The notes: a model not told the origin generated them from the letters alone. A DNA stretch of 64,000 nt from Alicyclobacillus fastidiosus (GCF_026651875.1 NZ_CP104067.1:5446501-5510500); one strand, 5' to 3'. Positions 26,129 through 35,780 are shown, counted from the stretch's first letter. Numbers and translations: made by a program.

Positions 26129-26782
26129 ATGGGCTTGGATTTTAGCCAGATTGACCCAATGTTTATCCTGAAGGGCGTCGTGGTCACACTCGAATTCACA
26201 GTGATGTCCACCGTGTTTGGATTTATTCTAGGGACGCTCTTGTCCATTATAAAAGTTTCGAAGTTTGCACCGTTGCGCTGGTTCGGCATCGCGTACACGT
26301 CGGTGTTCCGAGGAACCCCGCTACTGGTCCAGGTCAGCCTGGCGTATTTCGCGGTACCACAACTGACCGGCTACGATATCCCGGCGCTACAGGCAGGCGT
26401 CATTACATTTTCATTAAACTCGGCTGCCTACGTGTCTGAGGTCATCCGTGCGGGAATCCTTGCGGTGCCAGCGGGGCAACGGGATGCAGCGCTGTCACTT
26501 GGCGTGCCGTACCGCAAGATGATGCGGGATATCATCTTGCCGCAGGCCGTGAAAAATATCTTGCCCGCACTCGTCAACGAAAGTATCGCGCTGCTCAAGG
26601 ACTCGTCCCTGGTGTCCGTGATCACGGCGAACGACTTGATGCGCCGAGCGGAAATTACGATGTCGAATACGTACCGCTACTTCGAACCGCTGATCTTGAT
26701 TGCCGCCATCTACTACGTCATCGTCATGTTCTTGACTTGGCTCGGCTTACGCTTGGAGAGGAGGCTGCGCAAGAGTGATTAA
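26129..26782 (+). CDS. Amino-acid ABC transporter permease (HisM/ArtQ type)
   Basis: A 217-residue permease with about five transmembrane helices. The FRGTPLLVQ segment and the coupling-loop motif with ...AAGQRDAA-type sequence (VPAGQRDAALSLG) identify the polar amino acid transporter family. The ATG at 26129 follows AAAGGGG and lies 31 bases after the binding-protein gene. Its end overlaps the ATPase start by eight bases. It should form the membrane channel as a homodimer. Confidence 0.92.
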   Translation: MGLDFSQIDPMFILKGVVVTLEFTVMSTVFGFILGTLLSIIKVSKFAPLRWFGIAYTSVFRGTPLLVQVSLAYFAVPQLTGYDIPALQAGVITFSLNSAAYVSEVIRAGILAVPAGQRDAALSLGVPYRKMMRDIILPQAVKNILPALVNESIALLKDSSLVSVITANDLMRRAEITMSNTYRYFEPLILIAAIYYVIVMFLTWLGLRLERRLRKSD

Positions 26783-27497
26783 AATCGACCACCTCAACAA
26801 GTCATTTGGGAAGTTGAACGTCCTCAAGGACGTCTCTCTCGAAATCGAGAAGGGCGAAGTTGTGGCGCTCATTGGGCCGTCGGGCTCCGGCAAATCCACA
26901 TTGCTTCGCTGTTTAAACCTGCTCGAGGTCCCCACAGAGGGACATGTGTACATCGACGGTACGGACATTACGGCAAAAGGCACAAACGTCGTAAAAATCC
27001 GGGAAAATATGGGGATGGTCTTTCAGCACTTCAACCTGTTTCCACATATGACCGTCATGGAAAACATGATCTATGCGCCGACGAAAGTAAAGGGTCTCGA
27101 TAAGGGCACCGCCAAGCAAGAAGCGGTGCGGCTGTTGAGCCAGGTGGGACTCGCACAGAAGGCAGACGCTTACCCAGCGACGTTGTCCGGTGGGCAGAAA
27201 CAACGCGTGGCCATCGCGCGTGCACTCGCGATGAAACCAGAGATCATGTTATTTGATGAGCCGACGTCAGCACTTGACCCGGAGATGGTCAAGGAGGTCT
27301 TGCAGGTGATTCAGGACCTGGCCCACACCGGCATCACGATGGTCATCGTGACACACGAGATGGGATTTGCGCGCAACGTGGCGGACAGGATTTGCTTCTT
27401 GGACGGCGGATCGCTTGTGGAAGTTGCTGGCCCGCAGGAATTCTTTACGAACCCAAAAACCGACAGGGCGAAGGAGTTCTTGTCAAAGGTACTGTAA
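26775..27497 (+). CDS. Amino-acid ABC transporter ATP-binding protein (GlnQ/ArtR type)
   Basis: A 240-residue ABC ATPase with Walker A (GPSGSGKST), the Q-loop MVFQHFNLFPHMT typical of polar amino acid importers, signature LSGGQKQR, Walker B (IMLFDEPTSALD) and the switch His (VTHEMGF). Start GTG at 26775 inside the permease gene. It drives uptake by the operon, which ends at a strong terminator. Confidence 0.95.
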   Translation: MIKIDHLNKSFGKLNVLKDVSLEIEKGEVVALIGPSGSGKSTLLRCLNLLEVPTEGHVYIDGTDITAKGTNVVKIRENMGMVFQHFNLFPHMTVMENMIYAPTKVKGLDKGTAKQEAVRLLSQVGLAQKADAYPATLSGGQKQRVAIARALAMKPEIMLFDEPTSALDPEMVKEVLQVIQDLAHTGITMVIVTHEMGFARNVADRICFLDGGSLVEVAGPQEFFTNPKTDRAKEFLSKVL

Positions 27498-27509
27498 GGT
27501 CCCATATGG

Positions 27510-27562
27510 AAAAATGTCACCCAGTCTGTCAGGCGCTACTCCATGGACTGGGTGACATTTTT
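27510..27562. terminator. Strong terminator after the ABC operon
   Basis: A perfect 17-bp stem (27510-27526 with 27546-27562) with a 19-base loop and A/T-rich ends lies just after the ATPase stop. It probably also ends the convergent cobalamin operon. Confidence 0.85.
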
Positions 27563-27624
27563 TGACCAGCTGCCGGCACGGACGGCTCGGTGCCCGGATG
27601 GTTGGACGCCCACAGCCGCCCCTA

Positions 27625-28158
27625 TCACTCCACCACGAGGTCGATATAGGAGCCGTTCGGAATGATGCCAATGCTGAGATTGTGGCTCTTAGCTGCCAAT
27701 CGGATGACACTCCCGTGCGTGATGGCCAATACGGTTTGGCCTGCAAAACGCGCGCGAAGAGTATCCATGGCGCGTTTGACGCGCAACAGCACGTCGTCTT
27801 CCTGTTCTATTCCGAATGCGTTCGTGGCGACGAGTTCCACGTCGTCGATATCGTAATCTCGGCGAATGTCATCTTTGGTTCTCCCCTCAAGTTCCCCAAA
27901 TGACCTTTCCCGCAAATCGTTCAGGACCACGAACGGCATGTGGAAATGTTCTGCGCAGATCTCTGCAGATTGGATGGCACGCAGGAGTGGGCTCGTCACA
28001 ATGGCGGCAATCCTGCCTTCGAATTCCCGTCGAAGCGCCACACAAGCGCTCCTCACCTGAGAAATGCCTGTTTCATTTAACGATGTAGGTTTTCCACCCT
28101 GTAGTCTCGCGCCCTTATTCCAGTCGGTTTCACCATGACGCAGAAGAATCAGCCGCAT
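27625..28158 (-). CDS. Histidine phosphatase, probable alpha-ribazole phosphatase (CobC-like)
   Basis: A 177-residue histidine phosphatase with the phospho-acceptor motif LILLRHGETDWN at the N-terminus, the acid region FGELEGRTKDD and the second His in AITHGSVIR. As the last gene of a cobalamin operon it is probably alpha-ribazole-5'-phosphate phosphatase, but general phosphoglycerate-mutase-like phosphatases look the same. The ATG at 28158 has GAGGGGG upstream; the extension to 28227 is discounted. Confidence 0.8.
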   Translation of the reverse strand: MRLILLRHGETDWNKGARLQGGKPTSLNETGISQVRSACVALRREFEGRIAAIVTSPLLRAIQSAEICAEHFHMPFVVLNDLRERSFGELEGRTKDDIRRDYDIDDVELVATNAFGIEQEDDVLLRVKRAMDTLRARFAGQTVLAITHGSVIRLAAKSHNLSIGIIPNGSYIDLVVE

Positions 28159-28236
28159 CACGGCCACCCCCTCATCCTCTAGCAAACGGCATACGGTTCC
28201 TACATCGCGGCGTACCGCCTTGTTCAAAGCAGCGGT

Positions 28237-28617
28237 CTAGACGAATCTTTGAAATTCATACTGGAGAAGTTCGGCAGGCAGCTCTGCGGATTCACCGAGG
28301 TCGGCCGTTTCCTGCGCCCATTCGACTAGCCAGCGAAATGGTTCAGCGCCCTCGATGCCACCAAACCACCGCTGCCCCTCGCCGGTGATCATACTCACCA
28401 CATTGACAATGTCACATGGACCAAGGCATCCGCTGATGGTCAGCTGGACGTGTTTTTGCAACCGCCTCTCCTTCCACGTCTGTTTGAGCCAGTCCACTGG
28501 AATCTCTGGCTTCCCCTTGTCTGTACGACCACAACAACAGCCGGAACACACGACAATCTGGGCTAATACCTGTCGTTTTGTCGCAATGCCAAATGATTCT
28601 TCAGCGGTAATATCCAT
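28237..28617 (-). CDS. 2Fe-2S ferredoxin-like protein of the cobalamin operon (CbiW-like)
   Basis: A 126-residue thioredoxin-fold ferredoxin. The N-terminal half has CSGCCCGRTDKGKPEIP and a later GCLGPCDIVNVV, giving the Cys ligands of a shethna/(2Fe-2S)-type cluster. A separate linker and C-terminal helix follow. Similar proteins accompany anaerobic cobalamin genes in Bacillus (CbiW), where an electron-transfer role is suspected. The ATG at 28617 has GGAGGG upstream at the right spacing; the extension to 28710 would cover that site. Confidence 0.75.
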   Translation of the reverse strand: MDITAEESFGIATKRQVLAQIVVCSGCCCGRTDKGKPEIPVDWLKQTWKERRLQKHVQLTISGCLGPCDIVNVVSMITGEGQRWFGGIEGAEPFRWLVEWAQETADLGESAELPAELLQYEFQRFV

Positions 28618-28710
28618 GAACATCCCTCCACACGGCGTTCTCGTCGTCGACGGAGAACCATTTCGTAAGTACCAAAGTGCATCACCAGGTGCGTTCCTAC
28701 TTGGTACCAA

Positions 28711-30129
28711 TCATCCGATCTCGCCTGTTCCATCCGGCGCCACAAGTTCCTCGCGGCGCTCCCGGTACCTGCAACAAGCCTGTAGCAGTCGCTCGACCAT
28801 CTTTGGATTCGATGCGAAGTGCAGGTGCGTATACCCAGCGAGTACATTGCCCATCGCGTACCCTTCCTCTTTGACGCCGCGTAGGCCCTTGGTCACGTAC
28901 GCGAATGGCCAGTCTTTTGCCGCAAACGCCGTCGTCGAGTAATGGAACTCGTGACCGCGCGCCGTTTCCCCTTTACAGAGCAGAAGATTATCCTCGATCG
29001 CGGTGACCTCGCGATAGCCAAGTGCCACTCGTTTGGTTTGCATTTGTACGGTCGCCGGGATGGCTCCAACCATTCGGTGCTGTGTGCCGGCTCTATCCGC
29101 GAGAGCGCTCGTGAGAAACATAAATCCACCGCATTCCGCAAACACAGGCATGCCGGCGGACACGGCCCGTAGAACACTGGCCAAGACTTCGCCATGTTCA
29201 CTGAGACGACCGGCAAACTCCTCCGGAAATCCTCCGCCAACATAGAGCCCATCCGCGTCATCGGGCACTGGTTCTCCGTCCAACGGGCGAAAGTATACAA
29301 TCCTTCCCCCATACCACTCAATCAGTTCCAGGTTCTCGGGATAGTAGAAATTAAACGCACTATCGCGGGCGACGGCGAGTTTTGCACACGGTGTCCGAGG
29401 CTGCCCGACAAAAAGTGACGGTTGTGGCGGGTTCCACTGCGCATGCGCCTCAGCCAACTGTAAAATCCTGTCGATGTCGATCGATTGCTCAGCGGTTGTC
29501 GCTAGCGCATCGAACAGAGGCGCCATTTCGCCGCGCTCGATGGCAGGCACCAGTCCAAGGTGACGGGCCGGGATGTCGATGGCGTCCTGCCGCAAGAGGT
29601 AGCCGACGACCGGGACGTTGCACTCCTGCTCAATCGCCGCCTTCACCATCTCATAGTGCCCCTTGCTACCCACGCGGTTGACGATGATACCCGCCAGATT
29701 GACGCCTGGGTCAAGCCGCTGGAAGCCAAGGACCACGGCGGCCGCACTTCGCGCCATACTGGAAACGTTGACGACCAGGATGACCGGCGCGTTCAACAAG
29801 GTGCTGACCTCAGCGGTGCTGCCTGCGTTCGACAGCGGATCCTTCCCGTCATACAGCCCCATCACACCTTCTATCACCGAGATGTCGGCGTCGCGACTGC
29901 CGCGATCAAACACTTCTCGCACGATGTCTTTCGCCATCATCCATGTGTCGAGGTTGCGCGAGGGGCGGCCAGTTAACGCTGTGTGATAGCTTGGGTCAAT
30001 ATAATCCGGTCCCACCTTAAACCCCTGTACACGCAATTCGCGCCGCCTCAATGCCGCCATGATTCCAAGGGTGACGGTCGTTTTGCCCGTTCCGCTGCTC
30101 GCGCCTGCAATCACAATTCGCGGCCGCAT
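28711..30129 (-). CDS. cbiA: Cobyrinate a,c-diamide synthase
   Basis: A 472-residue CbiA. The N-terminal dethiobiotin synthetase-like ATPase domain has IAGASSGTGKTTVTLGIM and KVGPDYIDPSYH. The C-terminal class I glutamine amidotransferase-like domain has AECGGFMFL with the catalytic Cys, followed by the His-containing HEFHYS segment. It amidates the a and c carboxylates of cobyrinate using glutamine and ATP. The ATG shares one base with the cbiG stop (TAATG), so translation is coupled. An in-frame extension to 30222 is discounted. Confidence 0.95.
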   Translation of the reverse strand: MRPRIVIAGASSGTGKTTVTLGIMAALRRRELRVQGFKVGPDYIDPSYHTALTGRPSRNLDTWMMAKDIVREVFDRGSRDADISVIEGVMGLYDGKDPLSNAGSTAEVSTLLNAPVILVVNVSSMARSAAAVVLGFQRLDPGVNLAGIIVNRVGSKGHYEMVKAAIEQECNVPVVGYLLRQDAIDIPARHLGLVPAIERGEMAPLFDALATTAEQSIDIDRILQLAEAHAQWNPPQPSLFVGQPRTPCAKLAVARDSAFNFYYPENLELIEWYGGRIVYFRPLDGEPVPDDADGLYVGGGFPEEFAGRLSEHGEVLASVLRAVSAGMPVFAECGGFMFLTSALADRAGTQHRMVGAIPATVQMQTKRVALGYREVTAIEDNLLLCKGETARGHEFHYSTTAFAAKDWPFAYVTKGLRGVKEEGYAMGNVLAGYTHLHFASNPKMVERLLQACCRYRERREELVAPDGTGEIG

Positions 30130-31244
30130 TATCGAGACACCCCTAAAACGGGCTTGGCGGAGTCCGGCGTGAGACAAACCGACACGGTCACGTTCCCCGA
30201 TCTCACCTTTTCGACGACCCACTCCGTCGCCCCGGAGGACAGGCGGGCAGCCGGTTCGCTCACGCCATAGGCGCCGACGAACTTGTAGACCGTCTCGGAA
30301 GGGTTGGGAATCTCCACCGCGTTGAGTTCCTCGGCCGGATAGGTGACCAAGGGCAAGCCATTCTTCTCACAGAATGCGATGAGCCCTGGCTCATCCCCCT
30401 TTACGTCGATGGTGGCAACGTTCCGGACGCTCTGAGGCGACAGGTTCGCCGCACGAAGTGTCGCATCGACGACGTCTTCGATTTCTCTCTCCGACGTCCC
30501 GCGGTTGCAGCCAATCCCAAGCACAATGACCTTTGGCCGGTATAACACGCCGTTTTCGAGAAAGGCCGCCGCCTCCTCTGCCGACAACAGCCGCGGCGTA
30601 ATGACGAGCGCGGCGTCAAACGGCTCCTTCATCGCATCCGCCATGTTGTCAAACCGGCGCAAATGGCTTGGCATCGGCTGATCATAGGTCCACCAGTCGC
30701 GCTCGCCCGCCTCCTGAACGATGTGGACGCGCTCTTCGTTGACGACTGCTGCGCTCACCTGCGTAACCTTGTCAAAGTTTGCAATCTCCCAGCCATACGC
30801 GCGGCCAAGTAGGTCCACTGCCAGGGTTTGGCCGACGTCCGACGCCGTCGTGATGATGGGCCTGGCGCCGAGCGCCTTCGCGACCTCGCGCGTCAAGTCG
30901 TTGGCGCCACCCAGGTGGCCAGACAAGACGCTGATGACGTTCTCCGCCCGATCATCGATGACGACCACACCCGGGTCCGTCTTCTTATCCTTGAGCAACG
31001 GTGCGATGAGGCGCACCATCGCACCAAGTGAAAAGATGCCAATGAGCCCGGAGTACGTCCTGAACAGGGACGGCACGTGTGCCACGACGGAGCCCGAAAA
31101 GGCGGTAATCCCCCGCGCGTGTTCGTCGCCTTTAGCAAACTTCTCCGGATAGTACACGTCCACATCTGGCATCCGTTCCTGTAGACGCCTCGCAATCGCC
31201 GTTCCGTGTTTGGTGATAGCGACCACCGCGTTCGCTTTAGTCAT
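30129..31244 (-). CDS. cbiG: Cobalt-precorrin-5A hydrolase
   Basis: A 371-residue CbiG with the N-terminal domain (VVAITKHGTAIARRLQ), the central GLIGIFSLGAMVRLIAPLL...VVVIDDRAENVISVLSGHLGGANDLT block that marks the family, and a C-terminal CobE-like domain (VLGIGCNRGTSEREIEDVV). It opens the lactone of cobalt-precorrin-5A, releasing acetaldehyde, in the anaerobic pathway. It overlaps cbiF by eight bases and cbiA by one. Confidence 0.95.
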   Translation of the reverse strand: MTKANAVVAITKHGTAIARRLQERMPDVDVYYPEKFAKGDEHARGITAFSGSVVAHVPSLFRTYSGLIGIFSLGAMVRLIAPLLKDKKTDPGVVVIDDRAENVISVLSGHLGGANDLTREVAKALGARPIITTASDVGQTLAVDLLGRAYGWEIANFDKVTQVSAAVVNEERVHIVQEAGERDWWTYDQPMPSHLRRFDNMADAMKEPFDAALVITPRLLSAEEAAAFLENGVLYRPKVIVLGIGCNRGTSEREIEDVVDATLRAANLSPQSVRNVATIDVKGDEPGLIAFCEKNGLPLVTYPAEELNAVEIPNPSETVYKFVGAYGVSEPAARLSSGATEWVVEKVRSGNVTVSVCLTPDSAKPVLGVSR

Positions 31245-32031
31245 GATTGGCCACGCCCCTTCGAAAGCGATGGGTAAACGTTTTGTCGTACAGTCTGGAG
31301 CGGTGCCCGTCCTCTAGTGCGATGTCGGGGTCCAGCGCCCAGCCAGCCAAAATCATGGCGTGCGTCGAAACGTGTGCGTCGCCCATGGCGCGAACGAGCC
31401 CTGACAGCGTGGTGCGAATTACCTTCTGGTCGGGCCACGTCGCCTTCTGCACCACCGCTACGGGCGTGTCAGGGGACCAGTCAGCGGCGAGCAGCTCGTC
31501 GACCGCCTTCTTAGCCAGCGTCGCGCTCAGATAGAGCGCCATGGTTGCGTGGTGACGGGCGAGATCGCGTAGTTGCTCGCCCTCTGGTACGGGTGTCCGC
31601 CCACCGACGCGCGTAAGAATGACCGTCTGGGTCAACTCGGGCACGGTCAGCTCTGCCCCCAGTACAGCAGCAGCTGCAAACACGGAGCTGACGCCAGGTA
31701 CCACTTCGTACGGGATGTTCGCGCGCCGCAATAGCCCAATCTGTTCGAGGATGGCGCCAAATACGGCCGGGTCTCCCGTATGCACGCGCGCGACGCTGTG
31801 TCCCATGCGCACGTGGGCCGCCATCGACTCGACAATCTCCTCCAGCGTCATGCCTGCACTCCTGTACACCTGCGTCCCTGGCCGACAATACTGAAGCAAC
31901 TCTTCACGAACCAGGCTGTCGGTGTAGATGACGACATCTGCCTGCTCGAGAATGCGCATTCCTTTCACCGTGATGAGCTCCGGATCTCCTGGGCCGGCCC
32001 CGACGATGTAGACCTTTGCTTCGAGCCTCAT
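31237..32031 (-). CDS. cbiF: Cobalt-precorrin-4 C11-methyltransferase
   Basis: A 264-residue tetrapyrrole methylase. The opening VYIVGAGPGDPELITVKG, the VARVHTGDPAVFGAI loop and YEVVPGVSSVFAAAA place it in the CbiF/CobM branch. It adds the C11 methyl group using S-adenosylmethionine. It overlaps the cbiL stop by four bases (ATGA) and the cbiG start by eight. Confidence 0.95.
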   Translation of the reverse strand: MRLEAKVYIVGAGPGDPELITVKGMRILEQADVVIYTDSLVREELLQYCRPGTQVYRSAGMTLEEIVESMAAHVRMGHSVARVHTGDPAVFGAILEQIGLLRRANIPYEVVPGVSSVFAAAAVLGAELTVPELTQTVILTRVGGRTPVPEGEQLRDLARHHATMALYLSATLAKKAVDELLAADWSPDTPVAVVQKATWPDQKVIRTTLSGLVRAMGDAHVSTHAMILAGWALDPDIALEDGHRSRLYDKTFTHRFRRGVANHD

Positions 32032-32741
32032 TTTCTCACCACCATCAACGTTAAATAGTTGAGTTGTGCGCCTTTCAAATCGCGGACGTCGTGCCAGACG
32101 CGCTCGTTGGACGAAGTCACTTTCGTGCAGACCATCGCTTTGTCCGTGAGTCCGAGTTCGTCGAGCAACTCAATCATGGTGTCGAGCACTTTCGCGACCT
32201 TCAGGAACACCACGCAGTCGTGGCGCAACAGTGCATCGCGCATACCCTGGCGGTCGTCCTGCGCAGGGACGATGGCCACCACCTCGTCCCCGTCAGCCAG
32301 GGGGATACCTAGGGTATTCGCTGCAGCGTTGACCGAAGAGATACCCGGTACGGAGATCACCTTTGCTTCCGGATGAAGGGATTTGACGAGGCGGCTCATG
32401 TGGATAAACGTACTGTAGAGCATCGGATCACCCTCGGTGACGAAGACCACGTCTTCCCCCTGTGCCAGGTGGGCCCAGACGGAGTCGACGGTCTTTCGCC
32501 ACGACGCCTGCAGCACATCCTCGTCTCTCGTCATCGGAAAGACGAGGCCGAGCATTTTCTTTTCCGCCGCATCGACATACAGTTCCACAATCTCCAGTGC
32601 GTAGCTCTTTGCGCCCTTGCGCTTGTTCGGGTACGCGATGACCGGCGAGGTCTGCATCAACCGAAACGCTTTGACCGTAATCAACTCAGGATCTCCCGGC
32701 CCCACTCCGACACCGTAGAGCGTGCCTGTTTCAGTCGCCAC
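32028..32741 (-). CDS. cbiL: Cobalt-precorrin-2 C20-methyltransferase
   Basis: A 237-residue tetrapyrrole methylase of the CbiL/CobI branch (LYGVGVGPGDPELITVKAFRLM, GEDVVFVTEGDPMLYST, VPGISSVNAAA). It adds the C20 methyl group to cobalt-factor II/precorrin-2. An ATG at 32750 touches the AAGGAGG ribosome site directly, so the GTG at 32741, about nine bases past it, is the more plausible start. It overlaps cbiET by 11 bases. Confidence 0.93.
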   Translation of the reverse strand: MATETGTLYGVGVGPGDPELITVKAFRLMQTSPVIAYPNKRKGAKSYALEIVELYVDAAEKKMLGLVFPMTRDEDVLQASWRKTVDSVWAHLAQGEDVVFVTEGDPMLYSTFIHMSRLVKSLHPEAKVISVPGISSVNAAANTLGIPLADGDEVVAIVPAQDDRQGMRDALLRHDCVVFLKVAKVLDTMIELLDELGLTDKAMVCTKVTSSNERVWHDVRDLKGAQLNYLTLMVVRK

Positions 32742-33984
32742 TGTGCCCATCCTCCTTCGCGTCCATCCGCCAGCCGGTGACCAAATACACGGGATTCATT
32801 CCCTCAAATCTCGTCAAGTTTAAGATGGGTTTGCTCCTAGCGCTCTGAATGAGCGTGACCGATACGTTGAAGCCCAGGGCCCCAAGTGTCTGATGGGCTT
32901 CGTACAGGTTCTCAATCGTCGCCGCATTCACGACGATCCGCCCACCCTCGCGCAACCGACTCGCACAATTGCGAAGTAACTCTCCTAGTTCGCCGCCACT
33001 GCCACCGATGAACACGGCATCGGGATCTGGGAACGCGTCGAGCCCAGCCGGTGCTTTTGCGTGGATGGCCACGAAGTCCGTGCGGAACTTCACCTGATTT
33101 TCACGCAAGTTGATCAGGTCGCCTTCGTTCTTCTCCACCGCAAACACGCGCAGTTCGGGCGTCGACAAAATGGCCTCAATCGAGACGGAACCCGTGCACG
33201 CACCGATGTCCCACAACACGTCGCCTTTGTTCAGGCGCAGTTCCGCGAGGCTCTGTACGCGGACTTCCCGCTTCGTAATCAGACCTCTATCCGGCTTGCG
33301 CTGCGAGAATTCACTATCCTCCATCCCCAGCGTAAAAGCGGGCGCGCAGGCGTCAGGGCGGCGATGTAAAATCAGCACGTTCAAGGGCGCAAAGGACCGC
33401 TCGCGCAGTTCACCCAACGCGTACCATCCTGTCCGTTCCTCGTCTCCACAAAGGTGCTCCGCGACGAACGCGTCGTACTCGGTCATTTGGTACGCGAGCA
33501 GGTAATTCGCGATGGCCCCTGGCGTGTTGACCTCGTCCGTGAGTACCGCCGCAAGCGCCGCACCGTGCAATCTCTGCGCAAATCCGGCAATATCGCGCCC
33601 GTGCAGACTGATGATTCGCGCGTCTTGCCAGCCGAGTCCTGCTCTCGCAAAGGCGAGTTGAATCGAGCTCAGGTGCGGATAGATGTGCACCTGCTCACTG
33701 CCAAGCCGCTTCACGAGCGTAGATCCGATCCCGTAAAACAGCGGATCTCCGCTCGCGAGAACCGCCACCAACCGCTTGTCTGCCTCTCTTTTTATGTCTT
33801 CGATCACGGCCTGAAGCGGCGATGTGAACACTCGCTTCTCACCGGGGAAATCTGGGAAGAACGAAAGTTGCCGATCACTCCCGTACAAAACGTCCCGGGA
33901 CGAAAGGACGGCGCGCACCTCCGTGGAGAGTCCCCGCACCCCGTCATCCCCGACGCCGATGACAACCACTCTTTTATCCGTCAA
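32731..33984 (-). CDS. cbiET: Fused cobalt-precorrin-7 C5-methyltransferase / cobalt-precorrin-6B C15-methyltransferase (decarboxylating)
   Basis: A 417-residue fusion like CobL. The N-terminal half is a CbiE methylase (VVVIGVGDDGVRGL, VLASGDPLFYGIGSTL). The C-terminal half, from about residue 230, is a class I methyltransferase of the CbiT type (KGDVLWDIGACTGSVSIEA, FIGGSGGELGELL). Together they methylate C5 and C15 and decarboxylate the C12 acetate side chain. The start is TTG at 33984 with GGAGG eight bases upstream. It overlaps cbiD by 11 bases and cbiL by 11. Confidence 0.95.
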   Translation of the reverse strand: MTDKRVVVIGVGDDGVRGLSTEVRAVLSSRDVLYGSDRQLSFFPDFPGEKRVFTSPLQAVIEDIKREADKRLVAVLASGDPLFYGIGSTLVKRLGSEQVHIYPHLSSIQLAFARAGLGWQDARIISLHGRDIAGFAQRLHGAALAAVLTDEVNTPGAIANYLLAYQMTEYDAFVAEHLCGDEERTGWYALGELRERSFAPLNVLILHRRPDACAPAFTLGMEDSEFSQRKPDRGLITKREVRVQSLAELRLNKGDVLWDIGACTGSVSIEAILSTPELRVFAVEKNEGDLINLRENQVKFRTDFVAIHAKAPAGLDAFPDPDAVFIGGSGGELGELLRNCASRLREGGRIVVNAATIENLYEAHQTLGALGFNVSVTLIQSARSKPILNLTRFEGMNPVYLVTGWRMDAKEDGHSGD

Positions 33985-35077
33985 TGTAGGCGCCTCCTAA
34001 ATAGTCTCCATTTAACGTGGTCAAGTCGGTGGAAATGCGCATGCCCCCGCCGATGTGTGCGAGGACATGGGCGCAGCACGCATGTGCCAGGCGTTCAAAA
34101 AACGTCGTGTACCCCCACTCGAGCATCCAGTCCCCCACTTGGCTCGCCGTGTTCGCATCGAGAATCTGCGAGCGAAGCTGGTCGGGAACGCCGACGTCTG
34201 CGGCGATGGACTCGAGAAAGCCAAAATCGATGGGGGCACTCTTCGCATGCACCATCATGATGCCTTGTGCGACCTTCGAGAATTTGCCCATCATCCCGAC
34301 GAATCGAAGTTCCGTCATCCCCGTGCGCTTGGCGTGTTTGGCAGAAAACCCGACAAAGTCGCCCATCTCCACAAACGCCTCGACGGGAAGCTCGGAGAAC
34401 ATCTTCATCGCGTACTTCTCGCTGCGTCCGCCGGTTGTGAGGACGAGCGTGCGAATGCCTTGCTCCTTCGCGACGTTCATCGCGTACGCAATACTGGCTT
34501 TGTACGACGCGGTGGAAAACGGCACGACGATGCCACGCGTACCGAGAATGGAGATGCCCCCGAGAATCCCGAGGCGCTCGTTGAGCGTCTTTTTGGCGAT
34601 GCGCTCGCCGTCTGGCACCGAGATGACGACCTTCACACCACGCGAGACGCCGTACTCGGCCAAAACCTCCTCCACCGCTTCCTGAATCATCTTGCGCGGG
34701 ACCGGATTGATGGCGGCCATCCCGACGGGGATGGGCAACCCTGGTTTCGTCACCCGGCCGACGCCGACGCCGCCATCGATGACCACGTCCGGTGCGTCCA
34801 GCCACGAGACGGTGGAGACGATGCGGGCGCCGTGGGTGGCGTCGGGATCGTCACCGCCGTCCTTGATGGTCGTCGCCGACGCGGCGTCCACAGTCACGGC
34901 GACGTCCTGCAACTGGAAGTCGACCCACTCTCCCGCAGGGATAAAAATCCTCGAAGTCCTCACAGGTTCCTGCCGAATGAGTGACAGGAGCGCACCCTTT
35001 GTGCACGCTGTCGCACACGCACCTGTCGTGTAGCCACGCCGAAGTGGTCCGTTTGGCACCTCCAGCATCTCACCCAC
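33974..35077 (-). CDS. cbiD: Cobalt-precorrin-5B C1-methyltransferase
   Basis: A 367-residue CbiD, recognised by the N-terminal LRRGYTTGACATACTKGALL and the internal DGGDDPDATHG and GVGRVTKPGLPIPVGMAAINPVPR blocks. It methylates C1 in the anaerobic route. The start is uncertain: GTG at 35077 gives the frame used here, and an ATG three codons later is an alternative. The gene begins six bases after the cbiC stop and overlaps cbiET. Confidence 0.94.
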   Translation of the reverse strand: MGEMLEVPNGPLRRGYTTGACATACTKGALLSLIRQEPVRTSRIFIPAGEWVDFQLQDVAVTVDAASATTIKDGGDDPDATHGARIVSTVSWLDAPDVVIDGGVGVGRVTKPGLPIPVGMAAINPVPRKMIQEAVEEVLAEYGVSRGVKVVISVPDGERIAKKTLNERLGILGGISILGTRGIVVPFSTASYKASIAYAMNVAKEQGIRTLVLTTGGRSEKYAMKMFSELPVEAFVEMGDFVGFSAKHAKRTGMTELRFVGMMGKFSKVAQGIMMVHAKSAPIDFGFLESIAADVGVPDQLRSQILDANTASQVGDWMLEWGYTTFFERLAHACCAHVLAHIGGGMRISTDLTTLNGDYLGGAYIDG

Positions 35078-35083
35078 GGCCGG

Positions 35084-35737
35084 TCACCGACCCTCGGCGT
35101 CCGCCAATAGCGAGATGGCGTTGACGATGGCCACGGCGACGGGGCTGCCACCCTTTCGTCCGTGATTTGCGATAAACGGAACGTCAAGCTTCATCAGCTC
35201 TTCCTTCGACTCCGCCGCAGACACGAATCCGACCGGCACCCCGACGATGAGACTGGGTTTCGCAACCCCCTCTTTCACCAGGCGAATTAACTCGAGCAGC
35301 GCGGTGGGCGCGTTGCCAATCGCGAAAATCGCGTTCGGATGCGCATTCACCGCCTTGCGAACCGAAATGATAGCCCGCGTCGTCCCTTCTTGCTTCGCCG
35401 CTTGTGCCACGTCGGCGTCCGAGATGTAGACGTGGACATCGCCGCCGTACTTGGCAATTCTCGGTTTGCTGATACCAGATTGAACCATCTGCACATCGGC
35501 GACGATGGGCTCGCCTTGACGAATCGCCGCCATGCCTGATTGCACCGCGTCTTTATGAAAGACGAGGCTGCGGCCGAGCTCGAAGTCTGCAGACGCGTGA
35601 ATGACGCGCTGCACCACCTTGAATTGTTCGTCGGTAAACGGATGGGGTCCAAGTTCCTCTTCGATGATCGCAAAACTCTTTTGTTCGATTTCCTGCGGCT
35701 GCGTCGTCAGCGGCCGAAATTCCGTACCAAAATCCAT
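35084..35737 (-). CDS. cbiC: Cobalt-precorrin-8 methylmutase
   Basis: A 217-residue CbiC/CobH. Family segments include EIEQKSFAIIEEELG, VVQRVIHASADFE with the catalytic His, and GNAPTALLELIRL. It shifts the methyl group from C11 to C12, giving cobyrinate. The ATG at 35737 follows GCGAGG; the upstream in-frame extension to 35926 overlaps cbiJ and is rejected. Confidence 0.95.
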   Translation of the reverse strand: MDFGTEFRPLTTQPQEIEQKSFAIIEEELGPHPFTDEQFKVVQRVIHASADFELGRSLVFHKDAVQSGMAAIRQGEPIVADVQMVQSGISKPRIAKYGGDVHVYISDADVAQAAKQEGTTRAIISVRKAVNAHPNAIFAIGNAPTALLELIRLVKEGVAKPSLIVGVPVGFVSAAESKEELMKLDVPFIANHGRKGGSPVAVAIVNAISLLADAEGR

Positions 35738-35780
35738 TGCGCATTCCTCGCCCTCTCGTGGATTTGCAAGTGTCGCGAGA

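Noticed and set aside
34055..34984. Long plus-strand frames opposite cbiD
   Set aside because: High-GC third-position bias creates open frames antisense to cbiD; the cobalamin operon on the minus strand is continuous and overlapping.
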